Source of the DNA: Nitrospirota bacterium
GTDB taxonomy: Bacteria > Nitrospirota > UBA9217
Reading direction: 5' to 3'
DNA: 22,549 nucleotides
Assembly: GCA_013334545.1 (NCBI GenBank)
Contig: JAAXXJ010000015.1
Location: 1 to 22,549 of the forward strand
Shown here: positions 1-7,026 of the stretch, piece by piece
How the letters are laid out: every line of letters starts with the position of its first letter
Numbering within the stretch: position 1 is the first letter of the stretch
The notes under the pieces: generated by a model
What the model was told of the DNA's origin: nothing
Seen by the model: the letters and a program-made list of their open reading frames with translations, nothing else
The model's database searches: none
Position numbers and translations under genes: made by a program

Positions 1-164
1 AGGTAGAGGAAGTAACCAGGGAAGAGTCTCCCCACGATCTCTCCCGCCTGGTCCCTCCCGTAGGATCGAAAGATCGCCGGCGTGACGATGAAGGTGAACA
101 GGGCCATGCCGCCGGTCCAGAGCGCACGGGTGAGGGTCTCGAGAGAGAAGAGGATGGATTTCAT
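1..164 (-). CDS. DUF4149-like integral membrane protein (partial, 3' end missing)
   Basis: Only the first 54 codons lie in the window; the gene continues past the left edge. The translation begins MKSILFSLETLTRALWTGG, followed by a hydrophobic segment, then TPAIFRSYGRDQAGEIVGRLFPGYF. An N-terminal helix, a TP..F segment and an AG.I.G.LFP.YF segment are what I recall of the DUF4149 (TMEM205-like) membrane family. Its function is unknown. The ATG (162-164) overlaps the TGA stop of the upstream nine-heme cytochrome gene (161-163) as ATGA, so the two are probably translationally coupled. The coupling suggests a membrane partner for the cytochrome, but that is inference. The family call rests on a short N-terminus. 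Confidence 0.6.
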   Translation of the reverse strand, partial: MKSILFSLETLTRALWTGGMALFTFIVTPAIFRSYGRDQAGEIVGRLFPGYFLY

Positions 165-892
165 TGCCGTACCATGATCTTCTTGTGGCACAGGAGGCAG
201 AGATTGCCGGGGCTTTTTCCTTCGTTCGTAAAGAGCTTCTTCTGTTCGGACGCATGGGGGTTGTGGCAGCTCGTGCAGGAAAGCTCCCTGCCGGATCGCG
301 AAGGATCGGGTTTGCCTTTCACCGGATGGGCATCGGATGCGCTGAAGGCCGCCATCACGTGTCGACCCGATGTCTGCTGGTCATGACAGGTGGCGCAGAG
401 GTCCGCAAGGGGCTGGGTGAGCACGGAGGAATGATCCGAAGCGTGGGGCGAATGGCAGTAGGTGCACTGGCCGTCCTTGACCGGCGGATGGACCGTCTTT
501 TTTGTGAACATGCTCTTGTCATGGCAGGTGAAGCACAGGTCCGGCGGCAGGGCGGTCAGGAGTTTCGCGTTCTTGCTCGAATGGGGATTGTGGCAGGAGG
601 TGCACATGCCGCCGGCGACCGGCGTATGAACCGACCTCTTTTCGAACGCCGCCTTGTCATGGCAGGTGAAGCAGAGGTCCGGAACGGCCGTCGTGAGCTT
701 CGGGAAAGGTTTTTCGCCTTGATGGTTCCCGGCATGACACGAGCTGCATCCCATTTCAATCGCGGGATGCACCGTCTTGCCTTCTTTTTTGTCCGGATGA
801 CAGTCCAGACACGCGGGCTCTGCCGCGAACAGGGGCAGAGGGGCAAGAAGCAGTGCGAACAGCATGGCGGGGAAAGCGGCCGATCGCTTCAT
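161..892 (-). CDS. Nine-heme periplasmic cytochrome c (doubled CXXCH repeats)
   Basis: This 243-residue protein has a Sec signal peptide (basic KR, hydrophobic core at residues 7-22, AA cleavage region near 24). Nine CXXCH heme-binding motifs start at Cys 28, 49, 74, 97, 120, 143, 166, 206 and 232. Those at 74-166 are spaced exactly 23 residues apart. They alternate between LCFTCHDK-type and CTSCHNPH-type motifs, the pattern of doubled-CXXCH-motif cytochromes. Extra histidines (VH.P, NPH) are candidate distal ligands. There is no lipobox and no other membrane segment, so the protein is probably soluble in the periplasm. It is transcribed divergently from the porin/cytochrome genes and coupled to a DUF4149-like membrane protein. 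It probably shuttles electrons to or from the conduit encoded opposite; the direction of flow cannot be read from sequence. No Shine-Dalgarno site precedes the ATG. Confidence 0.92.
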   Translation of the reverse strand: MKRSAAFPAMLFALLLAPLPLFAAEPACLDCHPDKKEGKTVHPAIEMGCSSCHAGNHQGEKPFPKLTTAVPDLCFTCHDKAAFEKRSVHTPVAGGMCTSCHNPHSSKNAKLLTALPPDLCFTCHDKSMFTKKTVHPPVKDGQCTYCHSPHASDHSSVLTQPLADLCATCHDQQTSGRHVMAAFSASDAHPVKGKPDPSRSGRELSCTSCHNPHASEQKKLFTNEGKSPGNLCLLCHKKIMVRQ

Positions 893-899
893 GGCCTGA

Positions 900-928
900 A
901 TTGTAGCGCAAATAGAGGATGATTACAA
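900..928 (-). promoter_or_regulatory. Sigma-70-type promoter for the nine-heme cytochrome
   Basis: On the minus strand there is TTGTAA (923-928), a 17-nt spacer, and TACAAT (900-905). The ATG follows the -10 box by only 7 nt, so a typical start point would fall at or within a base or two of the start codon. This makes a leaderless transcript likely if the promoter is the real one. It was assigned by eye and has no experimental support. Confidence 0.5.
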
Positions 929-1019
929 CGGAAAAGCCGGAAGGGTGGGATGCTTCTTTCGTCGTATGCGAGCGGCGCGAGCAGTCAAGGGATCGAAACG
1001 TCCGCTTCAATGAAATTGG

Positions 1020-1048
1020 TTGACATTTCTCCCAGGTATCATTATCAT
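1020..1048 (+). promoter_or_regulatory. Sigma-70-type promoter for the porin/cytochrome operon
   Basis: A consensus TTGACA (1020-1025) is followed by a 17-nt spacer and TATCAT (1043-1048, five of six consensus bases). The predicted start near 1055 leaves room for the AGGAAGGGAG ribosome-binding site at 1067-1076. About 90 nt separate it from the divergent cytochrome promoter, enough space for a shared regulator, although no clear operator palindrome was seen. Confidence 0.7.
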
Positions 1049-1086
1049 CGCAAAAAGTTGGGATGGAGGAAGGGAGAGAGCCTGTG

Positions 1087-2496
1087 ATGGCCCGTCGCGG
1101 TGCGCATCGACGATATCGGTTCCCGATGCTTTGTATCCTCGGCGTTGCCGCCCTTTATCCCGCCATCCTGTTCGCAGCAGATGCGGTCCCTGCTCCGGCT
1201 TCCGTCACCCCACCCGCCGAACCCTCGACGAACGTCAACGGCTACTTCTCTGCAAGATATATGTACCGCACCGCCTCTTCGTCCGAGGGGAGGATAGACG
1301 ATCAGGATTTCTTCGGCGACCTCCGGCTTGACATTACGCAGCCGAAGAAGAATGACTACGAATTCCATTTCCTCGGTTCCATCCGCTCGGACATCGACGG
1401 GAATCAGGATCAGACCACGTTCTATCCGCTCGAGAACGTCTGGGACACCTTCGAGTCACGAATGGTCGGCAAGGTGTACGAGGCCTATGTGGCCACGAAC
1501 TGGACGCCCGGGGGCTATGATACGCGGGTGCGCGCGGGCCGACAGGCGGGCACCCGCGACGAGCCGGTGTCCTTCGACGGTGTCTCCGTGGACGTGGGCA
1601 AGGAGCGGTGGAATGTGACGCTTTACGGCGGCGCGGCGATCCACTTCTTCGAGGTCAACACGCACTGGGGCGACGACACCCTCGAGGGCGTGGGCATCGA
1701 CTACCGGCTGTTCCAGGCAACGGGTGTGAGCGCCGACTACCTCGCAGTGAAGGACAAGCGGACGTTCACGCCCGCCGAGGACACTGTCCATGACCGCATG
1801 GTCTCGCTCAAACTCTGGCAGCGGTTCGATCCCTTTACCCGGATTACGGCGAAGTACCGGCTGCTTGACGGCGATCCCCGGGACCTTTCGATCAAGCTCG
1901 TGACCGCCACGCAGGCAACGGATATCGAGGCGAGCCTGAACTACTTCCGCCAGTTCCGCACGCAGTACGAGCTGTCGAACGAGCTTTCCCTCTTCTACGA
2001 CGTTGTCGGCCAGTCCAATCCCTACCAGAGCTTCGATATCAAGGTCCGGAAGTTCTTTGCCGAGCGCGTCGCCCTCGACCTTGGCTACTATAAACGCGAC
2101 CTCCTGGACGAGGCGGACGAGGGCGCCTTTAACAAGGATTACCGCCGGCTGTTCATCGACGTGGAGGTCATGGACCTCTTCCTGAACAACCTGTCCGGGA
2201 CGGTGCTCGCTGAGCAATGGGAGAGCCAGGGGCGGTCCTACAATGCCCTCGGCGCCGACCTGTCCTATAAGATAAAGAAGAACAAAAAGGAAGCGCGGAT
2301 CAGCATCGGCACCAACTACAGCCTGTACAAGTACGACTACTATATCGAGCAGGGGGTGCGTGAGCAGGTGCGCACTTATTACCTGAACGCCAAATACCCG
2401 CTGAACCACGGGCTCTCCGTGAACGGCGCTTATGAGTACGAGCATAGTTTCGAGAATTATCAGACCCTGAGGCTGGGAATGCGCTATGACTTTTGA
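1087..2496 (+). CDS. Outer-membrane beta-barrel (porin-like) protein of a cytochrome conduit
   Basis: This exported protein has 469 residues from the chosen start. ATG 1087 was chosen because a purine-rich AGGAAGGGAG lies 10 nt upstream; an in-frame ATG at 1063 would add eight residues but has no ribosome-binding site. A basic N-terminus (ARRGAHRRYR) precedes a hydrophobic stretch ending near FAADA, typical of a Sec signal peptide. The rest alternates polar and aromatic residues in beta-strand-like stretches and ends in RYDF, an outer-membrane C-terminal phenylalanine signature. There is no CXXCH motif. Multiheme cytochromes flank it on both sides, so it probably forms the barrel that holds a cytochrome across the outer membrane, by analogy with MtrB, PioB or OmbB. 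I saw no obvious sequence identity to those. A general porin is the alternative. Confidence 0.75.
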   Translation: MARRGAHRRYRFPMLCILGVAALYPAILFAADAVPAPASVTPPAEPSTNVNGYFSARYMYRTASSSEGRIDDQDFFGDLRLDITQPKKNDYEFHFLGSIRSDIDGNQDQTTFYPLENVWDTFESRMVGKVYEAYVATNWTPGGYDTRVRAGRQAGTRDEPVSFDGVSVDVGKERWNVTLYGGAAIHFFEVNTHWGDDTLEGVGIDYRLFQATGVSADYLAVKDKRTFTPAEDTVHDRMVSLKLWQRFDPFTRITAKYRLLDGDPRDLSIKLVTATQATDIEASLNYFRQFRTQYELSNELSLFYDVVGQSNPYQSFDIKVRKFFAERVALDLGYYKRDLLDEADEGAFNKDYRRLFIDVEVMDLFLNNLSGTVLAEQWESQGRSYNALGADLSYKIKKNKKEARISIGTNYSLYKYDYYIEQGVREQVRTYYLNAKYPLNHGLSVNGAYEYEHSFENYQTLRLGMRYDF

Positions 2497-2995
2497 CAAC
2501 GGTATGACGAAAAGGACAGTGATCATCCTGCTGACTCTCATTACACTCGGGATCGCTATCGTTGTCCAAGCGGCCCAGACCGAAGGTGGGCAGGACGCCC
2601 GCATCCCCTTCCCGAAGCCGGGCTCTCATAAAGGGAACTGGCTCGAGTATCACGGGAAGACCGTGGGGGCCGAGGGGAACAGCCCGGGCCAGCCCGGCAA
2701 GGCGTGCATTGTCTGCCACGACCGGACGGACTGCATCACCTGCCACAGCACGACCATGCCGCGAGACCATAACAATACCTGGCGAGTGCGCGGCCACGGT
2801 CTGATGGCGGACGGCAACCGGGAACGCTGCCTCATGTGCCACCGCCAGGATTACTGCATCCGCTGCCACAGCGAGACAGCCCCGCGCACGCACACGGCAT
2901 CCTGGATCACCGAACACTGCAAGTGGTGCCACTTCGGGCCCGGCGGCCTGCCCGGGGACAACTGTTCGGTCTGCCATAAGAGGCGGCCCCACTAG
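2486..2995 (+). CDS. Six-heme c-type cytochrome, membrane-anchored or periplasmic
   Basis: This 169-residue protein has an N-terminal hydrophobic segment (residues 11-28) ending in VVQAAQ, either a signal peptide or an uncleaved anchor. Six CXXCH motifs start at Cys 74, 83, 115, 124, 145 and 160. Residues 74-99 and 115-140 are an internal repeat with a 41-residue period: CXXCH, CXXCH, P-R-x-H, then W. The histidines in PRDH and PRTH are candidate axial ligands. The ATG at 2486 lies inside the end of the porin gene (stop 2494-2496), so translation is coupled. A second ATG at 2504 is possible but has no better ribosome-binding site. It is probably the periplasmic or barrel-inserted electron carrier of the conduit. 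Confidence 0.85.
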   Translation: MTFDNGMTKRTVIILLTLITLGIAIVVQAAQTEGGQDARIPFPKPGSHKGNWLEYHGKTVGAEGNSPGQPGKACIVCHDRTDCITCHSTTMPRDHNNTWRVRGHGLMADGNRERCLMCHRQDYCIRCHSETAPRTHTASWITEHCKWCHFGPGGLPGDNCSVCHKRRPH

Positions 2996-3069
2996 TCGGC
3001 GCCGCACTCGGGCAGCCCGACGATGAACTGCGGGCTATGCTAGAAGAAGCCTAAGACGCACACATTGTT

Positions 3070-3149
3070 GTCATTGCGAGGAGCGTTGCGACGAAATAAT
3101 CTTGTATTGACGGCGAGATTGCGCGCTCCCTTCGGATGCTTGCGATGAC
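3070..3149. repeat. Imperfect palindromic intergenic repeat (GTCATTGCGAG type)
   Basis: The left arm begins GTCATTGCGAGGAGCGTTGC and ends with AATCT. The right arm, read on the opposite strand, begins GTCATCGCAAG and ends with CAATCT. About 80 nt in total, it lies between the six-heme and lipoprotein cytochrome genes. GTCATTGCGAGGAGCG...GCAATCT is familiar to me as a non-coding interspersed repeat in several anaerobic lineages. Only one copy is present here, so its repeat nature rests on that recollection. Confidence 0.6.
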
Positions 3150-3208
3150 GTCGTAACAGAATTTCCTGCTTATTGTATGAGGGTTGTTCAGAATACCGGA
3201 GCATGGCA

Positions 3209-4699
3209 ATGAAGACTTGTTTCACCTGGTCATTGTTGGCGCTGCTGTTCGCGGCGGGATGTGATTCGGGCCGCGGGCCGGACTCGCTGTTCGCGCCGAA
3301 GTCGACATCGGGATGCATGACGTGCCACAATTCGACCATCGCGCCGGATCCCCTTGTCACGAACGGGTCTGGCACCTACGGCAAGCACATAAGCCATGTC
3401 CAGTCCGGGGGCATCCCCTGCGAGCGGTGCCATTATACTTACTCACAGCTGGTGACGCACATGAACGGGACTTTGGATACGGGCTATCCTGCGGTCCTCA
3501 TCGTCTATTTCGACTCCACGAACCCATCCGGGGCGTGGATCAACGATACTGGACCGGGCACCGGCACCTGCTCGTCGGTCTCCTGTCATGGAGGCTACTC
3601 GCTGGACTGGTACGGGACCGGTGTATCGGGATGCGCGGCCTGTCACTTCGCACAGATGGGGTCCCGGCGGCCGGTGCTGGGAGCGAACGGCGACTTCGGC
3701 GCGAATCCCGCCATGCTTTCCCATCATGTCAGCGGTACGGCAGATCCTACGCCGGCGCAATGCCAGGTCTGCCATGAGATGACCCAGCACATGGGCGGGA
3801 CAGTGCGGCTTAAACAGGCAGATACGGGTGCGGCGATCGCGTACAATCCTACCAGTCCGAATACTCTGGAGCCCTTCTGTCTGAGCTGCCATGACGCGGA
3901 TAGCGCCGTCTCCACGTTCACCTCCGGCGGAACGCCTACGTCGCCGTTCAACGACGGGTCGACCATGGGACAGGTCCCGCACCGCGCAAGCATTGAGATC
4001 AAAGATGCCTGGAACAAGACCTATGGACACCGTCAGAAGGGATTGACCTGTATCGGCGACGGGACACCGAATACCGGCTGTCATGGGAGTGGACACGGAA
4101 CAGCAAATGTCGGGCTGTTGGCCAGGAACCTAGCGCTGCCGAACGCGAAGACCAACTGGTACAACGTTGCAGACGAACCGGACTATGACCTCTGTTTCAC
4201 CTGCCACGCGGCGTACATCACGGTCTCGAAGGAAGCGATTCTCGGCATGAAGGCGGGTGGGAACTATGCTACGGACCTCTTCAATAATAATGGCGTCTTG
4301 CCGGCCTATGCGATTGCGAACATCCAGACGCTCTTCCGTGATGTGAACCTGGGGACCACGGGGAAGACATACGACGACCCGGTTTCCTTCAGTTCGAACC
4401 ACGAGAATCTGCATATGTACCATCTGCAGATCGGGCCGGCCTGGAACTACCGTGACTCAATCCCCTCATCTATCGTATGCGTCAGCTGCCACAGTGTGCA
4501 CGGATCAAATACGCAATGGGGCTGGGTTCACGACAGTCTGCAGTTCAGCCACGTCACCGGGTCGGGGAGCGACCAGTACGGCATGATTGGCGCCGCACCG
4601 CTGAGCCTGCTCGGGAACTATCCCACGTCCTGCACGTTCAATTGTCATGATGTGTTCGGCACCACCACGCACAGTTGGTTCGAGCCGTCAGATGAGTAG
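3209..4699 (+). CDS. Outer-membrane lipoprotein multiheme cytochrome c (about 10 hemes)
   Basis: The protein has 496 residues from ATG 3209, chosen because GGAG (3198-3201) sits 7 nt upstream; the in-frame ATG at 3203 is too close to it. The N-terminus MKTCFTWSLLALLFAAGC is a lipoprotein signal with the acylated Cys at 18. Seven canonical CXXCH motifs start at Cys 36, 71, 142, 185, 224, 329 and 424. Three further sites have unusual spacing: CX4CH at 121-127, CX9CH at 281-292 and CX3CH at 475-480. A CX4CH paired with a CXXCH resembles the CxxxxCH...CXXCH cytochromes known from Geobacter. As the last gene after the porin and six-heme cytochrome, it is the best candidate for the surface-exposed terminal cytochrome. 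A separate promoter was not recognised. Whether the odd sites bind heme is unproven. Confidence 0.88.
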   Translation: MKTCFTWSLLALLFAAGCDSGRGPDSLFAPKSTSGCMTCHNSTIAPDPLVTNGSGTYGKHISHVQSGGIPCERCHYTYSQLVTHMNGTLDTGYPAVLIVYFDSTNPSGAWINDTGPGTGTCSSVSCHGGYSLDWYGTGVSGCAACHFAQMGSRRPVLGANGDFGANPAMLSHHVSGTADPTPAQCQVCHEMTQHMGGTVRLKQADTGAAIAYNPTSPNTLEPFCLSCHDADSAVSTFTSGGTPTSPFNDGSTMGQVPHRASIEIKDAWNKTYGHRQKGLTCIGDGTPNTGCHGSGHGTANVGLLARNLALPNAKTNWYNVADEPDYDLCFTCHAAYITVSKEAILGMKAGGNYATDLFNNNGVLPAYAIANIQTLFRDVNLGTTGKTYDDPVSFSSNHENLHMYHLQIGPAWNYRDSIPSSIVCVSCHSVHGSNTQWGWVHDSLQFSHVTGSGSDQYGMIGAAPLSLLGNYPTSCTFNCHDVFGTTTHSWFEPSDE

Positions 4700-4721
4700 G
4701 GGAGAGGTGTGGAGGTGAGCA

Positions 4722-6620
4722 CTACGCTTCCTTGAACGACATCGTCAACTCATAGGTCCCGGCATCGAACCGTTTTTCAATCTCAAAACCCATGTTCTCG
4801 AACAGGTGGAGCATGGGTTTGTTGTCTTGGAGGACGGTAGCGGCAAATCCCAGCAGTCCCTGCTTCTTTGCCAGGAACGTGAGGTAGGTGAGCAGCTCCG
4901 CGCCGATGCCCTTGCCCTGGTACGCGTCAAGCACCACGAAGGCCACTTCCGCCGTATGGCTCTTCTCGTCGATCATGTACTGCCCCATCCCGACCGCGAC
5001 CTCTTTCCCCTCCTGCTCGATCGTCGCCAGGATCACCATCTCCCGCCGGTAGTCGATGGCCACAAACTTCTGGAGCCGCTCGTGAGGCATGTCGGTCCGC
5101 ATCGAGATGAAGCGGTGGTACATGCTGTCGTTCGTGAGCTGGTAGAAAAAGTCCTTCAGGAGGTGCTCATCATTCATCCGCACCGGCCGGAAGAACACGG
5201 CGAAGCCGCGGCGGGTCGTGCGGTGCGCTTCGAGGTGCTCGGGATACTCGCCTCCTTCGCCGGTGATGTAGAGCTGGTCGCGGTAGATGAGGTGCCGGCG
5301 CTTGGCCTCCCCGATGAGCATGGGCCGGAACTTCGGGTGGGCGATGGAGATGAGGTCCATGGCGCGCTCGCGGATGTTCTTGCCGTGCAGGTAGGCGATG
5401 CCGTACTCGGTCACCACGTAGTGGATGTCGCCTCGTCCCAGGGTAATGCCCGCGCCTTCCTTTACGAAGGGGACGATGCGCGAGACCTCGCCGTTCTCCG
5501 CCGTGGATTGGATGGCGAGGATCGTCTTGCCGCCCGGCGAGAGGATGGCGCCGCGCATGAAGTCGGCCTGGCCGCCGATGCCGCTGTAAAAGATCTCGCC
5601 GATGGACTCGGCCGTGGCCTGGCCGGTGAGGTCGATCTCCAGAGCGCTGTTGATGGCCGTCATGTTCCGCTGGCGCGCCAGGACCGTTGGATTGTTGGTG
5701 TAATTCACCTGCCGGAACTCGACCGCCGGGTTGTCATGCAGGTACCGGTAGGTTTCGCGTTTTCCCATGCAGAACGCGGCCACGGTCTTGCCGCGGTTCA
5801 GGTCCTTCTGCGAGTTGTCGACCACTCCGGTCCGCATGAGCTCGACAATCCCGTCGGTCATGAGCTCGGTGTGGACCCCGAGGTGCTTCTTGTCCTTCAG
5901 GTGCGACAGGATGGCGTTCGGGATGCTGCCGTAGCCCACCTGGATGGTGTCGCCGTCCTGTACGATGCGGGCGACGTACTTCCCGATGCGTTCGGCGATC
6001 TCATCGGACACGACACTGGTGAACTCAAGGAGCGGCTCATTCCCGGGGACCAGGTAGTCCACATCCCGGATGTGGATGAAGGTCTCGCCGTGGACGCGGG
6101 GCATCTCGACATTCACCTGGGCGACGACCAGCGACGCGTTCTCGGCCGCCGCCTTCACGATGTCGACGCTGATGCCGAGGCTCATGAACCCGTGCTCGTC
6201 AGGGAAGGAGGTCTGGATGAGCGCCACGTCCACGGGTACGATCCTGCGGGCGAAGAGCGAGGGGATCTGCGAGAGGAAGATCGGCGTGTAGTCCGCGAGC
6301 CCTTTGTTCACCGCCTGACGGGTATTGTTCCCGATGAAGAACGAGTTGTAGCGGAAGTTGTCTTTGAACTTCTCGTCCCCGTAGGGCGCCACGCCAAGGG
6401 CCCAGACCTGCAGGAGCTCGGTATCGAAAAAGGCCTTGGGATTGGACTGGACGTACTCGATCAGGGACCGGACCAGGAACTGTGGTTCCCCGCAGCCGGT
6501 GCCGATGAAGATGTGGTCTCCGGGGTGGATCTTGCTGAACATGACGTTCGCGGTAGCGAACTTGCCCGGGTATTGCTGTGATACTTTCCGGAGCCAGGGA
6601 TGCAAATCGAATTCGGTCAT
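4722..6620 (-). CDS. Acetyl-CoA hydrolase/transferase fused to a C-terminal GNAT acetyltransferase
   Basis: This 632-residue protein starts at ATG 6620 (MTEFDLHPW); GAGAGA lies just upstream. An in-frame ATG at 6653 would add 11 residues but lacks a ribosome-binding site. Counting from 6653, residues about 20-450 form the two-part CoA-transferase fold. HTELMTDG (261-268) carries Glu263, the likely nucleophile that forms the glutamyl-CoA intermediate, and GGQADFMRGA (360-369) is the family signature. Residues about 485-640 form a GNAT domain with the acetyl-CoA loop YQGKGIGAELL (578-588). The transferase part probably exchanges CoA between acetate and another acyl group or hydrolyses acetyl-CoA; substrate choice cannot be read. 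The GNAT part may acetylate a protein or small molecule. It converges on the cytochrome cluster with a 22-nt gap, and I saw no terminator hairpin there. Confidence 0.88.
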   Translation of the reverse strand: MTEFDLHPWLRKVSQQYPGKFATANVMFSKIHPGDHIFIGTGCGEPQFLVRSLIEYVQSNPKAFFDTELLQVWALGVAPYGDEKFKDNFRYNSFFIGNNTRQAVNKGLADYTPIFLSQIPSLFARRIVPVDVALIQTSFPDEHGFMSLGISVDIVKAAAENASLVVAQVNVEMPRVHGETFIHIRDVDYLVPGNEPLLEFTSVVSDEIAERIGKYVARIVQDGDTIQVGYGSIPNAILSHLKDKKHLGVHTELMTDGIVELMRTGVVDNSQKDLNRGKTVAAFCMGKRETYRYLHDNPAVEFRQVNYTNNPTVLARQRNMTAINSALEIDLTGQATAESIGEIFYSGIGGQADFMRGAILSPGGKTILAIQSTAENGEVSRIVPFVKEGAGITLGRGDIHYVVTEYGIAYLHGKNIRERAMDLISIAHPKFRPMLIGEAKRRHLIYRDQLYITGEGGEYPEHLEAHRTTRRGFAVFFRPVRMNDEHLLKDFFYQLTNDSMYHRFISMRTDMPHERLQKFVAIDYRREMVILATIEQEGKEVAVGMGQYMIDEKSHTAEVAFVVLDAYQGKGIGAELLTYLTFLAKKQGLLGFAATVLQDNKPMLHLFENMGFEIEKRFDAGTYELTMSFKEA

Positions 6621-6636
6621 GGGATCTCTCGGGTAA

Positions 6637-6642
6637 AGTATA
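6637..6642 (-). promoter_or_regulatory. Possible extended -10 element for the CoA-transferase gene
   Basis: The minus strand reads TGTTATACT: a TATACT -10 box (6637-6642) with the upstream TG of an extended -10. No convincing -35 hexamer lies 17 nt upstream. The resulting leader would be only about 10 nt, so this is a weak call. If real, it excludes translation from the alternative ATG at 6653. Confidence 0.3.
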
Positions 6643-6712
6643 ACATACAACACAGGAGACGGGAGAAAGGAGCGTGGCTACGGCGCGGGGTTCAGGAATT
6701 CCAAGTGATGAA

Positions 6713-6789
6713 TGGCGGGGTGGACGGGACTCGAACCCGCGACCTCCTGCGTGACAGGCAGGCGTTCTAACCGGCTGAACTACCACCCC
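6713..6789 (-). tRNA. tRNA-Asp (anticodon GTC)
   Basis: The minus strand gives a complete 77-nt cloverleaf. The acceptor stem is GGGGTGG with CCACCCC, followed by discriminator G and an encoded CCA (6713-6715). The D arm starts AGTTCAGCC, and the T arm contains GGTTCGAGTCC. The anticodon stem CCTGC/GCAGG encloses loop CTGTCAC, so the anticodon is GTC (Asp). It lies 66 nt downstream of tRNA-Val and is probably processed from the same transcript. Confidence 0.96.
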
Positions 6790-6855
6790 AACGGTGAGAG
6801 CGAAGTGAAGATCCTGGAGCAGGGAGCTGGACTCCACATGGCGATCTTGCGGACA

Positions 6856-6931
6856 TGGTAGGCGGAACAGGGATCGAACCTGTGACCCCAGCCTTGTAAG
6901 GGCTGTGCTCTCCCAGCTGAGCTATCCGCCC
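6856..6931 (-). tRNA. tRNA-Val (anticodon TAC)
   Basis: The minus strand gives a complete 76-nt cloverleaf: acceptor GGGCGGA with TCCGCCT, discriminator A, and an encoded CCA (6856-6858). The D arm is TAGCTCAGCTGGGAGAGC, and the T arm contains GGTTCGATCCC. The anticodon stem CAGCC/GGCTG encloses CTTACAA, so the anticodon is TAC (Val). A73 agrees with valine identity. The first acceptor pair is G1-U72 rather than the usual G-C. Confidence 0.95.
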
Positions 6932-6954
6932 GTTTCCGCCGCAACGGAAGTACA

Positions 6955-6983
6955 AATATCTATTATTCTTCCTGAAAAGTCAA
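6955..6983 (-). promoter_or_regulatory. Promoter of the tRNA-Val/tRNA-Asp operon
   Basis: The minus strand has TTGACT (6978-6983), a 17-nt spacer and GATATT (6955-6960), ending 23 nt upstream of the mature tRNA-Val 5' end. The -35 box is preceded by TTTCCCC, as in the rpsU promoter. Position and spacing are good; the -10 matches four of six consensus bases. Confidence 0.6.
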
Positions 6984-7026
6984 GGGGAAATTGCATGAGG
7001 AATTTGCTTCACGGAATTTGCTTCAC

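Noticed and set aside
161..892. Repeat structure read as a CRISPR-like array
   Set aside because: The repeats are in-frame protein repeats (138 nt, 46 codons) around heme motifs, with no short direct repeat and unique spacer pattern.
164..922. 252-codon plus-strand frame opposite the nine-heme cytochrome
   Set aside because: The minus strand encodes nine regularly spaced CXXCH motifs; the plus-strand frame only mirrors that repeat.
1456..2604. 382-codon open frame on the minus strand opposite the porin gene
   Set aside because: It is antisense to an exported barrel protein with a signal peptide, promoter and ribosome-binding site, and has no domain of its own.
4700..4721. Shared terminator between the converging cytochrome and CoA-transferase genes
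   Set aside because: The 22-nt gap contains no stem-loop or T run on either strand.
4806..6581. 591-codon open frame on the plus strand opposite the CoA-transferase gene
   Set aside because: It is antisense to a clear CoA-transferase/GNAT gene. Its product is low-complexity and rich in Val, His, Asp and Glu, as expected from GC-rich third-position bias, with no recognisable domain.
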